Source: Pseudomonadales bacterium
Lineage (GTDB): Bacteria; Pseudomonadota; Gammaproteobacteria; Pseudomonadales; Pseudohongiellaceae
Length of the DNA: 36,435 nucleotides
Direction of reading: 5' to 3'
Assembly: GCA_028281635.1 (NCBI GenBank)
Contig: JANQJM010000256.1
Location: 1 to 36,435 of the forward strand
Shown here: positions 16,645 to 24,332 of the stretch, one piece after another
Position numbering within the stretch: the stretch's first letter is position 1
Layout of the letters: every line of letters starts with the position of its first letter
Position numbers and translations under genes: made by a program
The notes under the pieces: generated by a model
What the model saw: the letters and a program-made list of their open reading frames with translations, nothing else
What the model was told of the DNA's origin: nothing
Databases searched by the model: none

Positions 16645-17418
16645 ATGTTTTTCCGCCTGCCATTCAAGTATCTAGATTTCATCTGGTATCGATCACTTGC
16701 ACAACTGCGCAGCGAATCTTCACGAGCCTACCTGGGCTATCTCTGGTGGGTGCTGGAACCCGCCCTTTATCTTCTGGTTTTTTATCTGGTGTTTGCCCTG
16801 GTTCTCAATCGCGGCGACGAAAACTATGTACGCGTCCTGCTAATTGGGCTGGTGGTTTTTAAATGGTTTGACAGTGCCGTGCGCTCATCGATGGACGTGA
16901 TTCAACAGAACGCAGGCCTGATTGACAAAGTATATTTGCCAAAGATTGTTTTTCCGGCAGTCAATGTAGTTAGCAACGGTATAAAATTTGCCGTTGTGTT
17001 CCTGTTGTTCTCGCTGGCGAATATCGCTATAGCTGGAATCAACCCTGCGAGTTTGCTGTTTCTTCCGGTGCTGCTGGGTATCCACTTTGCTCTGGTGATG
17101 GCCGGTGCCTGCCTGGTGGCAGCAATTACGCCATTTATTCCGGACCTGCGCATGGTCTTCGACAAGTTGATGACTCTGCTTTTTTTCCTTTCTGGAATAT
17201 TCTTTACTGCCGATTCCATTCCAGAGTCCTTCAGGGGGATCTTCCTTGCCAACCCCTTGTTCGCTCTTATAGAAAGCTACCGAACACTGTTAGTGCTTCA
17301 GGAAATACCGGCATTACTCCCACTCGTCTATGTGTTGATGCTTGCGCTGATATTGCTGATGATTGCCAGCTATCTACTCCACCGTTTCGATCGCGTCTAT
17401 CCGCGACTAATCTATTAA
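16645..17418 (+). CDS. Polysaccharide ABC exporter permease (Wzm/TagG type)
   Basis: This 257-aa ABC-2-type permease has about six membrane segments. The N-terminal amphipathic part YRSLAQLRSESSRAYLGYLWWVLEPALYLLVFYLVF is typical of Wzm, KpsM and TagG proteins. Further signatures are VFKWFDSAVRSSMDVIQQNAGLIDKVYLPK and, near the C-terminus, FLSGIFFTADSIPESFRGIFLANPLFALIESYR. With the next gene it would form the inner-membrane exporter moving a lipid-linked polysaccharide to the periplasm. It is the first gene of an eight-gene plus-strand operon whose gaps are 11 bp or less. No strong ribosome site precedes the ATG. Confidence 0.92.
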   Translation: MFFRLPFKYLDFIWYRSLAQLRSESSRAYLGYLWWVLEPALYLLVFYLVFALVLNRGDENYVRVLLIGLVVFKWFDSAVRSSMDVIQQNAGLIDKVYLPKIVFPAVNVVSNGIKFAVVFLLFSLANIAIAGINPASLLFLPVLLGIHFALVMAGACLVAAITPFIPDLRMVFDKLMTLLFFLSGIFFTADSIPESFRGIFLANPLFALIESYRTLLVLQEIPALLPLVYVLMLALILLMIASYLLHRFDRVYPRLIY

Positions 17419-17429
17419 GCTCTTAACCG

Positions 17430-18167
17430 ATGGTAGACACACTAATCTCACTAAAAGACGTAGGTGTCTGCTACCGCTCACATCACTTACTGCACACACG
17501 CAAAGAATCCTGGGCACTGCGACAGGTGAACCTCGATTTACACAAGGGCGAGACACTGGGCGTAATTGGCCGCAATGGCGTGGGGAAGTCGACTCTGCTG
17601 AAGATTTTGGCGGACATTATTCAACCAGATCGCGGACAGATAGAGCGTGTTGCTTGCAGGAGCACTCTGCTGTCGCTGAGAGTAGGTTTTCTCAACCATC
17701 TCGATGCCAGAGAAAATGCTACTATGGCTGGAATGCTGCTTGGCTTAAGCAGAGCAGAAATAGAGGCTAAAATCCCTGAAATACTTAGCTTCGCAGAATT
17801 AGAGGAACAGCATAAAGTGCCAATTGGCACCTATTCTACTGGTATGGTAGCAAGGCTTGGATTTTCAATAGCGATGCAAATAGACCCGGAAATCTTGTTG
17901 ATCGATGAGATGCTGGCGGTAGGTGATGCCAGTTTCCGGCAGAAGTCTTCAGCCGCGTTACGCCAACGCATGCAATCGGACAAGACAGTAGTACTGGTTG
18001 CTCACAACGAACAAGTGATAAGCCAGCTATGTAATCGTGTCGCCTGGATAGAAAACGGCGAAACCCGAGCACTGGGAAACCCGGACGAAGTTCTGGCCGA
18101 ATATCGCGATCATCTGAAGGTAATGAGCTCTCCTGCTCAGGGCACAGCGGGGCCGATGCGCAACTAA
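17430..18167 (+). CDS. Polysaccharide ABC exporter ATPase (Wzt/TagH type)
   Basis: This 245-aa ATPase partners the permease 11 bp upstream. Walker A is GRNGVGKST, the signature helix YSTGMVARLGFSIA and Walker B EILLIDEMLAVGD, followed by the switch His in VLVAHN. The first strand segment ISLKDVGVCYRS and the GVGKSTLLKILA run are standard for the Wzt/KpsT/TagH group. It is a short form that ends soon after the nucleotide-binding domain, without the C-terminal carbohydrate-binding domain that in some Wzt proteins reads the chain cap. Export here is therefore probably not gated by cap recognition through Wzt. Confidence 0.93.
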   Translation: MVDTLISLKDVGVCYRSHHLLHTRKESWALRQVNLDLHKGETLGVIGRNGVGKSTLLKILADIIQPDRGQIERVACRSTLLSLRVGFLNHLDARENATMAGMLLGLSRAEIEAKIPEILSFAELEEQHKVPIGTYSTGMVARLGFSIAMQIDPEILLIDEMLAVGDASFRQKSSAALRQRMQSDKTVVLVAHNEQVISQLCNRVAWIENGETRALGNPDEVLAEYRDHLKVMSSPAQGTAGPMRN

Positions 18168-18171
18168 TTCC

Positions 18172-19293
18172 ATGCCAGAAGAAAAACACATAGTCCTGGT
18201 TTTAGGCATGCACCGCAGCGGCACTTCCATGATTGCCGAAGCACTGGCAAGCGGCGGCCTGCATGTTGCAAGCAAGTTGATAGCTGCTGATCCGCAGATC
18301 AATGCTCGAGGTTACTGGGAAGATGAGGAGCTGGTTGCGATCAACGAAGACCTGTTCGCAAGTCTGCAAAGTAGCTGGTTTGACTTGCAGCCACTAGCGG
18401 AAAATTTCTGGAAATCCCCCGAACTTGATTCTTTGCGAGAACGCGCAAAGTCTCATTTACACAAGGAGTACGGCGCAGCTGAGACCGCAGTGATTAAAGA
18501 TCCCCGGCTCTCCATATTGTTACCCTTCTGGCTGCCGTTGTTTGCTGAACTTGGCTTCAATGTCTCAGCACTCATTGTTAGTCGGCACCCCCTGGCAATC
18601 GCCGCTTCCTTAGCACGCCGCGACCAACTGCCACAGGACTACTCCTTACTGCTATGGCTTAAATATCAAAGAGAACTGGCGAAATACAGCAGCAAGTTCG
18701 ATTCAGCATTGATCGAGTACGATGCCGCACTACAAGATCTTGTAGGCACGATTAATACTGCCCTGCAGTCCTTACCAGGAAATCCGCCTATCAAGGCTAT
18801 CGATCTCGCTATAGCAGATGTGAGCTTGCAGCACTGCAAGGCGAATTCCGAAGCAGCAGGCTCAATAGCCAAGCGGGTAGTCGACTGCTATCAACAACAA
18901 CTGCAAGGTAACAACGTTGATTGGGAAAGCGTGTCGGCTCTGGACGCTGAAGATTACACTCAATTGCTAAGCAACATGGCAATGGATCTGGTTCGCAGCT
19001 CAGGTAAACAGGTTGAAATTGGCGAATTGCACTCTTATGCCCAGAAGATTGTTCAGCAACGAGATCTGGAACTTTCAGCAGCTAATTCGTCCTTAAAAGA
19101 TCAAGGTAAACTGCTCCAACATGCGGAAAACGTCGTATTAGAGAGAGACCAGCAGCTAAAAGAAGCTGCTACTGTGTTATCTGAAGCCCGGGAACAGCGT
19201 GACGAGATGGAAAGACGCCTTTCTGGACTCTATAAAAGACTGCAGGCCTCAATTATTGGTAGACTTGCCTTGCGGCTGATCGATAGGAAGTAG
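18172..19293 (+). CDS. Sulfotransferase family protein 2 with C-terminal coiled coil
   Basis: This is a 373-aa protein. The N-terminal ~230 residues are a sulfotransferase domain: VLVLGMHRSGTSMIAEAL (5'-phosphosulfate loop, GMHRSGTS at residues 12-19), then VIKDPRLSILLPFW and a 3'-phosphate-type segment SALIVSRHPLAIAASLARR. It is related to the protein ending at 15809, which shares GMHRSGTS and KDPR. From about residue 285 to 350 there is a charged heptad-like helix (VQQRDLELSAANSSLKDQG, then ERDQQLKEA and EQRDEMERRL), predicted to be a coiled coil, followed by a basic tail. The coiled coil may tether it to the exporter or other enzymes. It starts 4 bp after the ATPase gene. Confidence 0.85.
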   Translation: MPEEKHIVLVLGMHRSGTSMIAEALASGGLHVASKLIAADPQINARGYWEDEELVAINEDLFASLQSSWFDLQPLAENFWKSPELDSLRERAKSHLHKEYGAAETAVIKDPRLSILLPFWLPLFAELGFNVSALIVSRHPLAIAASLARRDQLPQDYSLLLWLKYQRELAKYSSKFDSALIEYDAALQDLVGTINTALQSLPGNPPIKAIDLAIADVSLQHCKANSEAAGSIAKRVVDCYQQQLQGNNVDWESVSALDAEDYTQLLSNMAMDLVRSSGKQVEIGELHSYAQKIVQQRDLELSAANSSLKDQGKLLQHAENVVLERDQQLKEAATVLSEAREQRDEMERRLSGLYKRLQASIIGRLALRLIDRK

Positions 19294-19300
19294 AATCTAT

Positions 19301-20284
19301 ATGGAAAGTAACCGGCGAAATCTCGCAGGAGTATTGTTTGTTGGAAGCATCATCCTGATTGATGGCTTTATTCTGGTGGAGCAAGACGCAGCCCCCGAAG
19401 ATATGGTGTGGATAGAACCGGGTACGTTCACTATGGGATCAGATCGCGGAATGCCTGACGAGCGCCCCGCCCGCCCGGTTGAGATGTCCGGCTTCTGGAT
19501 TGATACCCACGAAGTTACTAATACCGAGTTCCAGACCTTTATTGAAGATACGGATTACATCACAGAAGCCGAACGCTACGGCGACTCTCTGGTGTTCAGT
19601 AAAGTCGCTGCATCCTCCTTACAGGAGTTGGTGCCTCTTAGTTGGTGGAAGCTTGTAGGCGATGCCGATTGGCGCCACCCGGAGGGCCCACAAGATTCCA
19701 TATCCGCCAAACAAGATCACCCGGTAGTACAAGTCAGTTATGCCGATGCACTGGCTTATTGCAATTGGCTGGATAAAACACTTCCTACAGAAGCGCAGTT
19801 CGAGTTCGCCGCCCGCGGCGGAAAAGAAGGTAATCAATACAGTTGGGGCAATCAGCCTATTACTCACGAACATGCTCATACCAATCACTGGCAGGGTGAG
19901 TTTCCATTGCACAACGATAATGAAGACGGCTTTGAGTCCACTGCACCCGTAGGTAGTTTTCCTGCCAATGATTTCGGTCTTTACGATATCTCTGGCAATG
20001 TATGGGAATGGGTTTCGGACTGGTACCACCCGCGCTCATATGAGCTGGATAGCAATCGCAATCCTACTGGAGTTAAACGCGAAGATAGTTTCGATCCCAA
20101 TGAACCCGGATTAGCCAAACGCAGCATTCGTGGCGGTTCATTTCTCTGTAGTGAAAACTATTGTCGTGGATTTCGTGTGAGTGCGCGTATGCCTGCCGAC
20201 CCGGCGACAGCAACAAACCATACCGGCTTTCGTTGTGTAAATCCAAATCGCAGCAACAGTATTGCTTCACTGTGGCTCAATTGA
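19301..20284 (+). CDS. Formylglycine-generating enzyme (SUMF1/FGE type) with N-terminal export segment
   Basis: This 327-aa protein of the FGE-sulfatase superfamily turns the active-site Cys of sulfatases into formylglycine using oxygen. Landmarks are MVWIEPGTFTMGSDRG, GFWIDTHEVTNTEFQTFI, LPTEAQFEFAARGG, GLYDISGNVWEWVSDWY and near the end GGSFLCSENYCRGFRVSAR. The two Cys (283 and 288, spaced as C-x4-C) match the pair that binds copper in true FGEs and is missing in many superfamily relatives. Before the domain is a positively charged start and a hydrophobic stretch (residues 8-26), read as a signal anchor or signal peptide. The two sulfatases downstream are the obvious substrates. AGGAAG precedes the ATG. 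The next gene overlaps its 3' end or begins a few bases after it, depending on that gene's start. Confidence 0.92.
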   Translation: MESNRRNLAGVLFVGSIILIDGFILVEQDAAPEDMVWIEPGTFTMGSDRGMPDERPARPVEMSGFWIDTHEVTNTEFQTFIEDTDYITEAERYGDSLVFSKVAASSLQELVPLSWWKLVGDADWRHPEGPQDSISAKQDHPVVQVSYADALAYCNWLDKTLPTEAQFEFAARGGKEGNQYSWGNQPITHEHAHTNHWQGEFPLHNDNEDGFESTAPVGSFPANDFGLYDISGNVWEWVSDWYHPRSYELDSNRNPTGVKREDSFDPNEPGLAKRSIRGGSFLCSENYCRGFRVSARMPADPATATNHTGFRCVNPNRSNSIASLWLN

Positions 20285-21044
20285 AAATTCTGTGCGCCTT
20301 ATTGAAGACTACTCAACGATCTATCAGCTTGCAGATGATCTGAGTATTGGCTACGAGCAGGACCCCCCTTTTCCGCATTGCGTTATAGAAGATCTCTTCA
20401 ATCAGGAAGTACTTGAAATAGTCCTGGCTGATTTTCCGCGTCCTGAAGAACAAAAAAACTGGCGCACGATCCACGCCCAACGATTTGGGCAGGATATGCA
20501 ATTCAACAAACTGGGGCTGGCAGAAGAATTGGAATGGCCAGACTCTATACGGCGACTCATTCACGAACTCAACTCCGGTCCCTTTCTACATTTTCTGGAA
20601 AGACTTACGGGTATTGAAAAGTTGTTGCCCGACCCGCGAACTCGCGGCGGCGGAATACACCAGGTTGTAAATGGTGGCCTACTCGGCGTGCATGCTGACT
20701 TTACTGAACATCGCATATATGGATTCGATAGACGAGTCAACTTGTTGCTCTATCTAAACCATGATTGGCAGGACGAGTGGGAGGGGCATTTAGAACTGTG
20801 GACTACTGACGTCAGCCGTTGTGAAAAAAGATTAAGACCAAACTTTGGACGCTGCGTAATTTTCAACACAGACGCCAAATCTTTTCACGGTCATCCAGTA
20901 CCTCTTAACTGTCCTGAAGAGGTGACGCGCAAATCGATTGCACTTTACTATTACACGATTGGGCGTGAAGGCACGCAGGTAGAGCACACCTTTCAAACAG
21001 ATTGGCAGCAATTGCCGGAAACAGAAAAACCTGAACCACAATGA
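20262..21044 (+). CDS. 2-oxoglutarate/Fe(II)-dependent oxygenase (prolyl-4-hydroxylase-like)
   Basis: This protein of up to 260 aa has the double-stranded beta-helix iron site: His144 and Asp146 in LGVHADFTEH, the distal His209 in KSFHGHPVPL and Arg223 in TRKSIALYYY for 2-oxoglutarate. The GRCVIFNTD strand before the distal His is typical of the PF13640-type group. It opens with a short helical part containing PPFPHCVIEDLF. The start may be TTG at 20262, overlapping the FGE gene by 23 bp, or GTG at 20292. Its end overlaps the sulfatase start as ATGA. The substrate is unknown; hydroxylation of a sugar, lipid or peptide are all possible. There is no signal peptide, so it acts in the cytoplasm. 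Confidence 0.85.
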   Translation: MLHCGSIENSVRLIEDYSTIYQLADDLSIGYEQDPPFPHCVIEDLFNQEVLEIVLADFPRPEEQKNWRTIHAQRFGQDMQFNKLGLAEELEWPDSIRRLIHELNSGPFLHFLERLTGIEKLLPDPRTRGGGIHQVVNGGLLGVHADFTEHRIYGFDRRVNLLLYLNHDWQDEWEGHLELWTTDVSRCEKRLRPNFGRCVIFNTDAKSFHGHPVPLNCPEEVTRKSIALYYYTIGREGTQVEHTFQTDWQQLPETEKPEPQ

Positions 21045-22912
21045 AAACCCACCCAACCAGTTTCAGTCTGATTGCTCTGTTCTGTTTCTTGCTGATGGGT
21101 TGTGCATCAGAATCGCCAAGTAATGTTCTGATATTGTTCCTGGATGACTTCGGTTACGGTGATCTGGCAATTAATCGACCGGCCAATGACACAGCGATAC
21201 CGGCATCAACTCCAAACCTGAATCAATTTCATAGTGAGAGTCTCGTCTTCACACGACATTACACAGAAAGCACTTGCTCTCCAAGCCGAGCAGCGCTGCT
21301 GAGTGGTCGCTACCCTTCCCGCTTTGGATTTACGGCGAACGGACGGGGATTACCTCCTGATATCACCACCTTGCCAGAAGCGTTTAGCAATGCAGGCTAT
21401 CAGACTCATTTTATCGGCAAATGGCATCTTGGACACACCACCGAACTGGCACATCCCGAACATCAGGGATTTGACACCTGGCTTGGCTTTCTGAACCAGT
21501 GGATGCTGAGGGATTCCTATTCAATGGAAACTAACAACCTTACGCGCCCCACCTATATTGATCCCTGGCTAATGGATGAGTCAGGAAAAACAACGCAGCA
21601 CCAGGGGTATCTTACAGACATTTTAACAACGGAGGCTGTGGAGTTTATCGAAGCCAAAGAGGAATCCAATGAACCGTGGTTTTTACAGGTTTCCTATTTC
21701 GCTCCCCATGAACCGGTAGAGGCAGCACCGAGATATCTGGAAAACTATCCAGACACTCAGCAAGGCGCTTATCTGGCCTTGCTGGAACAACTCGATGGAA
21801 ACATTGGTAGAATTCTTCGAGCCCTTGAAGACGCCGCACTAGCAGACAACACACTGGTTGTAATTGTCAGCGATAACGGCGGCACTGAGCAACGTTACCC
21901 AAGTAACTCACCCTACTTCGGCATAAAAGCAACCTACACGGAAGGCGGTGTGAGAACCCCCTTAATGATTCGATGGCCAGACGGAAGCTTCAGTGGCTCA
22001 AGCTATGGCCATCCAGTAAGCCTTATGGACTTGTATCCGACTCTTCTGGCCGCTAGCGGTGTGAAAGGTGCACACGAAGACCTGGATGGTGAAAACTTAT
22101 TGCCTTACGTTGAAGAGAATGTGGAGCTAAGGCGACCTCTTTATTGGGAATCCTTCGGAAATGACAATTACTTCTTTAGTGTACTGGACGAAACACACCG
22201 TTACCGCTATAGCGAAGGGCTTCTCGGTAGCGATGTACTCATGGATCTTGAACGAAACGAGTTCGGCAAGCCTGATAGCTTAGTTGAAGACCCTGGCGTA
22301 GTCAGTCAGCTCAGAAGTGATTATCTGCAATGGCGCGAAGAGACTCATGCACTGAGAATTGAATACCAAGCAATAAATGAAAGCGGGCTAGCGATTCTCT
22401 CGGGAGATGCCTTGCAACGCAGCCCAGGCCATGGCGGCTTTACCTTCGGCATCGGAGTGGAAGCAGTGGAGAGTACAAGCAACACTATCCAGCAGATTGC
22501 TTACCAAAGTGACTTGCTTGACGTACATTTAGAAAATGGCCTTCTCAACATCACCGTCCAGGATGCCACTTTCTCAGCACCTTTTCCTGCGGATGAACAG
22601 TGCCATAGCATTATCCTGACTGCGCAATTTGAAGCCCGCATCTCATGGCTGCTCAGCAATCTAGACATGCAATCGCCGATTCAGCTACTGATTGATGGAG
22701 AAGTAGTAAGTGAAGTAATTGATGGGAGAGAACTGCCAAAAAATGCCGATCTGGAGGCGCCAACCTATATCGGCTATAGACCTTCAGCCACGCAACAAAA
22801 CGTGTTTGACGGTCAGCTATCAGAACCTGTTTTTTACAATCATCGAGTCTACCCAAACGCGATTAATTCTCAGCCCGGCGCAGAAAGACTCGCCTCATTG
22901 CTCTGCCCATGA
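21041..22912 (+). CDS. Type I sulfatase, lipoprotein
   Basis: This is a 623-aa lipoprotein. LLMGC (Cys21) is the lipobox, and Ala at +2 predicts outer-membrane sorting. The sulfatase domain follows: metal site FLDDFGYGDL (Asp35, Asp36), formylglycine site Cys79-Ser-Pro-Ser-Arg83 in STCSPSRAALLSGRYPSRFG, then FIGKWHLGH, YFAPHEPV and VIVSDNGGTEQ, with KATYTEGGVRTPLMIRWP after. Beyond about residue 470 is an extra ~150-residue beta-rich domain resembling a LamG/concanavalin-type fold, which could bind glycan. CxPxR makes it a substrate for the FGE two genes upstream. It would remove sulfate esters from a surface or external glycan. The start overlaps the oxygenase stop (ATGA). Confidence 0.93.
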   Translation: MKTHPTSFSLIALFCFLLMGCASESPSNVLILFLDDFGYGDLAINRPANDTAIPASTPNLNQFHSESLVFTRHYTESTCSPSRAALLSGRYPSRFGFTANGRGLPPDITTLPEAFSNAGYQTHFIGKWHLGHTTELAHPEHQGFDTWLGFLNQWMLRDSYSMETNNLTRPTYIDPWLMDESGKTTQHQGYLTDILTTEAVEFIEAKEESNEPWFLQVSYFAPHEPVEAAPRYLENYPDTQQGAYLALLEQLDGNIGRILRALEDAALADNTLVVIVSDNGGTEQRYPSNSPYFGIKATYTEGGVRTPLMIRWPDGSFSGSSYGHPVSLMDLYPTLLAASGVKGAHEDLDGENLLPYVEENVELRRPLYWESFGNDNYFFSVLDETHRYRYSEGLLGSDVLMDLERNEFGKPDSLVEDPGVVSQLRSDYLQWREETHALRIEYQAINESGLAILSGDALQRSPGHGGFTFGIGVEAVESTSNTIQQIAYQSDLLDVHLENGLLNITVQDATFSAPFPADEQCHSIILTAQFEARISWLLSNLDMQSPIQLLIDGEVVSEVIDGRELPKNADLEAPTYIGYRPSATQQNVFDGQLSEPVFYNHRVYPNAINSQPGAERLASLLCP

Positions 22913-24324
22913 AACTCAACATGTTGAAAATTTACCTGCTGATTTGTTGTCTGGTTCTGACAGCCTGTAAGCGATTACCCGCAGATGCACCAAACTTCCT
23001 GCTCGTTATCAGTGATGACCAATCCTGGATCCACACCTCATTCTCCGGCACTCAAGCTTTGTCCACACCAGGCTTCGATCGCGTGGCCGAGTCAGGCGTT
23101 TACTTTCCACAGGCTTATGCGTCTGCTCCAACTTGCACGGCCTCACGTTCCGCCGTCCTGGCTGGCCAGGATTTTTGGCGACTGAGCACAGCTGCGGTTT
23201 TACAAGGCAGATTTCAGCGAGCAATGCCTAGCTATCAACGCATACTTGCTGACGCGGGATACCATGTCGGATTCTCAGGCAAGGGCTGGGGGCCAGGTCT
23301 TGCAGATGGCGAATCGCCAGTGGGACCAGCATACAACTCTCAGTCTGAGGCTACAGGCACAAACGACTATAGTGCTAATTTTCTGGAGTTCCTGAGTCAG
23401 AAACCCTCCGATCAGCCTTTTTCATTCATTCTTACTCCGACCGAACCTCATCGGCCTTTTAGCAGAGGCAGTGGTGTCGCTGCCGGCAAACCTCTTTCAT
23501 TGATAGAACCGCCTCAGTTTCTTCCAGACAACCCTATTGTCCGCGAAGATCTGGCTGACTATTTTCACGCTATCGAACAACAAGACGCCGAACTGCTTGA
23601 GATAATAGATGCGCTAGAACAAGCAGGAGAATTGGATAACACGCTGCTCATTGTCACGTCTGACAATGGCATGCCATTCCCGCGCGCCAAAGCCACCAAT
23701 TACGAGTATGGCGTTAGAGTGCCATTGGCGATTAGCTGGCCAATTAAGATCCAAGCAAATCAAACCAGCAAAGCAATTGTGAACCTGGCTGATTTGGCGC
23801 CAACTCTGCTCGCAGCTGCTCGCGTGGAGGCTCCGAACAGTATGAATGGTCGCAATCTTCTCCCTCTATTACTGGCGCCAGAAAGCGAAGCCAATCTACA
23901 GGAGTTCAGCTCTACTGTGACCGGCTTCGAACGGCACATCTTTGATGCCAGAGAGGGCAACAGAACCTATCCCGTGCGCGCGCTACATACCGCTGACACG
24001 GTCTACATAAAGAACTTTGCATCAGATCGCTGGCCAGCAGGCGCAGCACCACGATTTGTTGATATCGACAACACCTCGCCGAGTAAGAATGCGGTACTGA
24101 ATTCACCGGAATTTCGCTCGCTGGCAACGTCTAAACGTCCCTCCCAGGAACTCTACTATCTGCCCGAAGATCCCTTTCAACTGTCGAATCTGGCGAGCGA
24201 ATCAGAACAACAGGGCTTGCTTGATGAGTTGGATTCCTTGCTCATGCAAAGGTTGAGAGAAAGCAACGACCCGTTGTTAAGCCAGGGGATAGATGCCTTT
24301 ACGGCGTACCCGGTGTACAGGTAG
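22909..24324 (+). CDS. Sulfatase, SGSH-like, lipoprotein
   Basis: This is a 471-aa lipoprotein with lipobox LTAC (Cys20) and Lys at +2. The sulfatase landmarks are NFLLVISDDQSW (Asp36, Asp37), the formylglycine site Cys76-Thr-Ala-Ser-Arg80, FSGKGWGPG in place of GKWHLG, TPTEPHRPF, and IVTSDNGMPFPRAK. The C-terminal RTYPVRALHTADTVYIKNF and ELYYLPEDPFQLSNLA resemble heparan N-sulfatase (SGSH)-type proteins. The site has Ala instead of Pro at the third position (CxAxR); this variant occurs in sulfatases, though Pro is the norm for FGE. The start overlaps the previous stop as ATGA, so it is translationally coupled; ATG at 22921 is a second option. Confidence 0.9.
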   Translation: MKLNMLKIYLLICCLVLTACKRLPADAPNFLLVISDDQSWIHTSFSGTQALSTPGFDRVAESGVYFPQAYASAPTCTASRSAVLAGQDFWRLSTAAVLQGRFQRAMPSYQRILADAGYHVGFSGKGWGPGLADGESPVGPAYNSQSEATGTNDYSANFLEFLSQKPSDQPFSFILTPTEPHRPFSRGSGVAAGKPLSLIEPPQFLPDNPIVREDLADYFHAIEQQDAELLEIIDALEQAGELDNTLLIVTSDNGMPFPRAKATNYEYGVRVPLAISWPIKIQANQTSKAIVNLADLAPTLLAAARVEAPNSMNGRNLLPLLLAPESEANLQEFSSTVTGFERHIFDAREGNRTYPVRALHTADTVYIKNFASDRWPAGAAPRFVDIDNTSPSKNAVLNSPEFRSLATSKRPSQELYYLPEDPFQLSNLASESEQQGLLDELDSLLMQRLRESNDPLLSQGIDAFTAYPVYR

Positions 24325-24332
24325 GTGCGAGC

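Noticed and set aside
16583-16663. Longer start for sulfotransferase 1
   Set aside because: It would overlap the exporter permease start on the other strand; the ATG at 16582 has GGAG at ideal spacing and the domain starts soon after.
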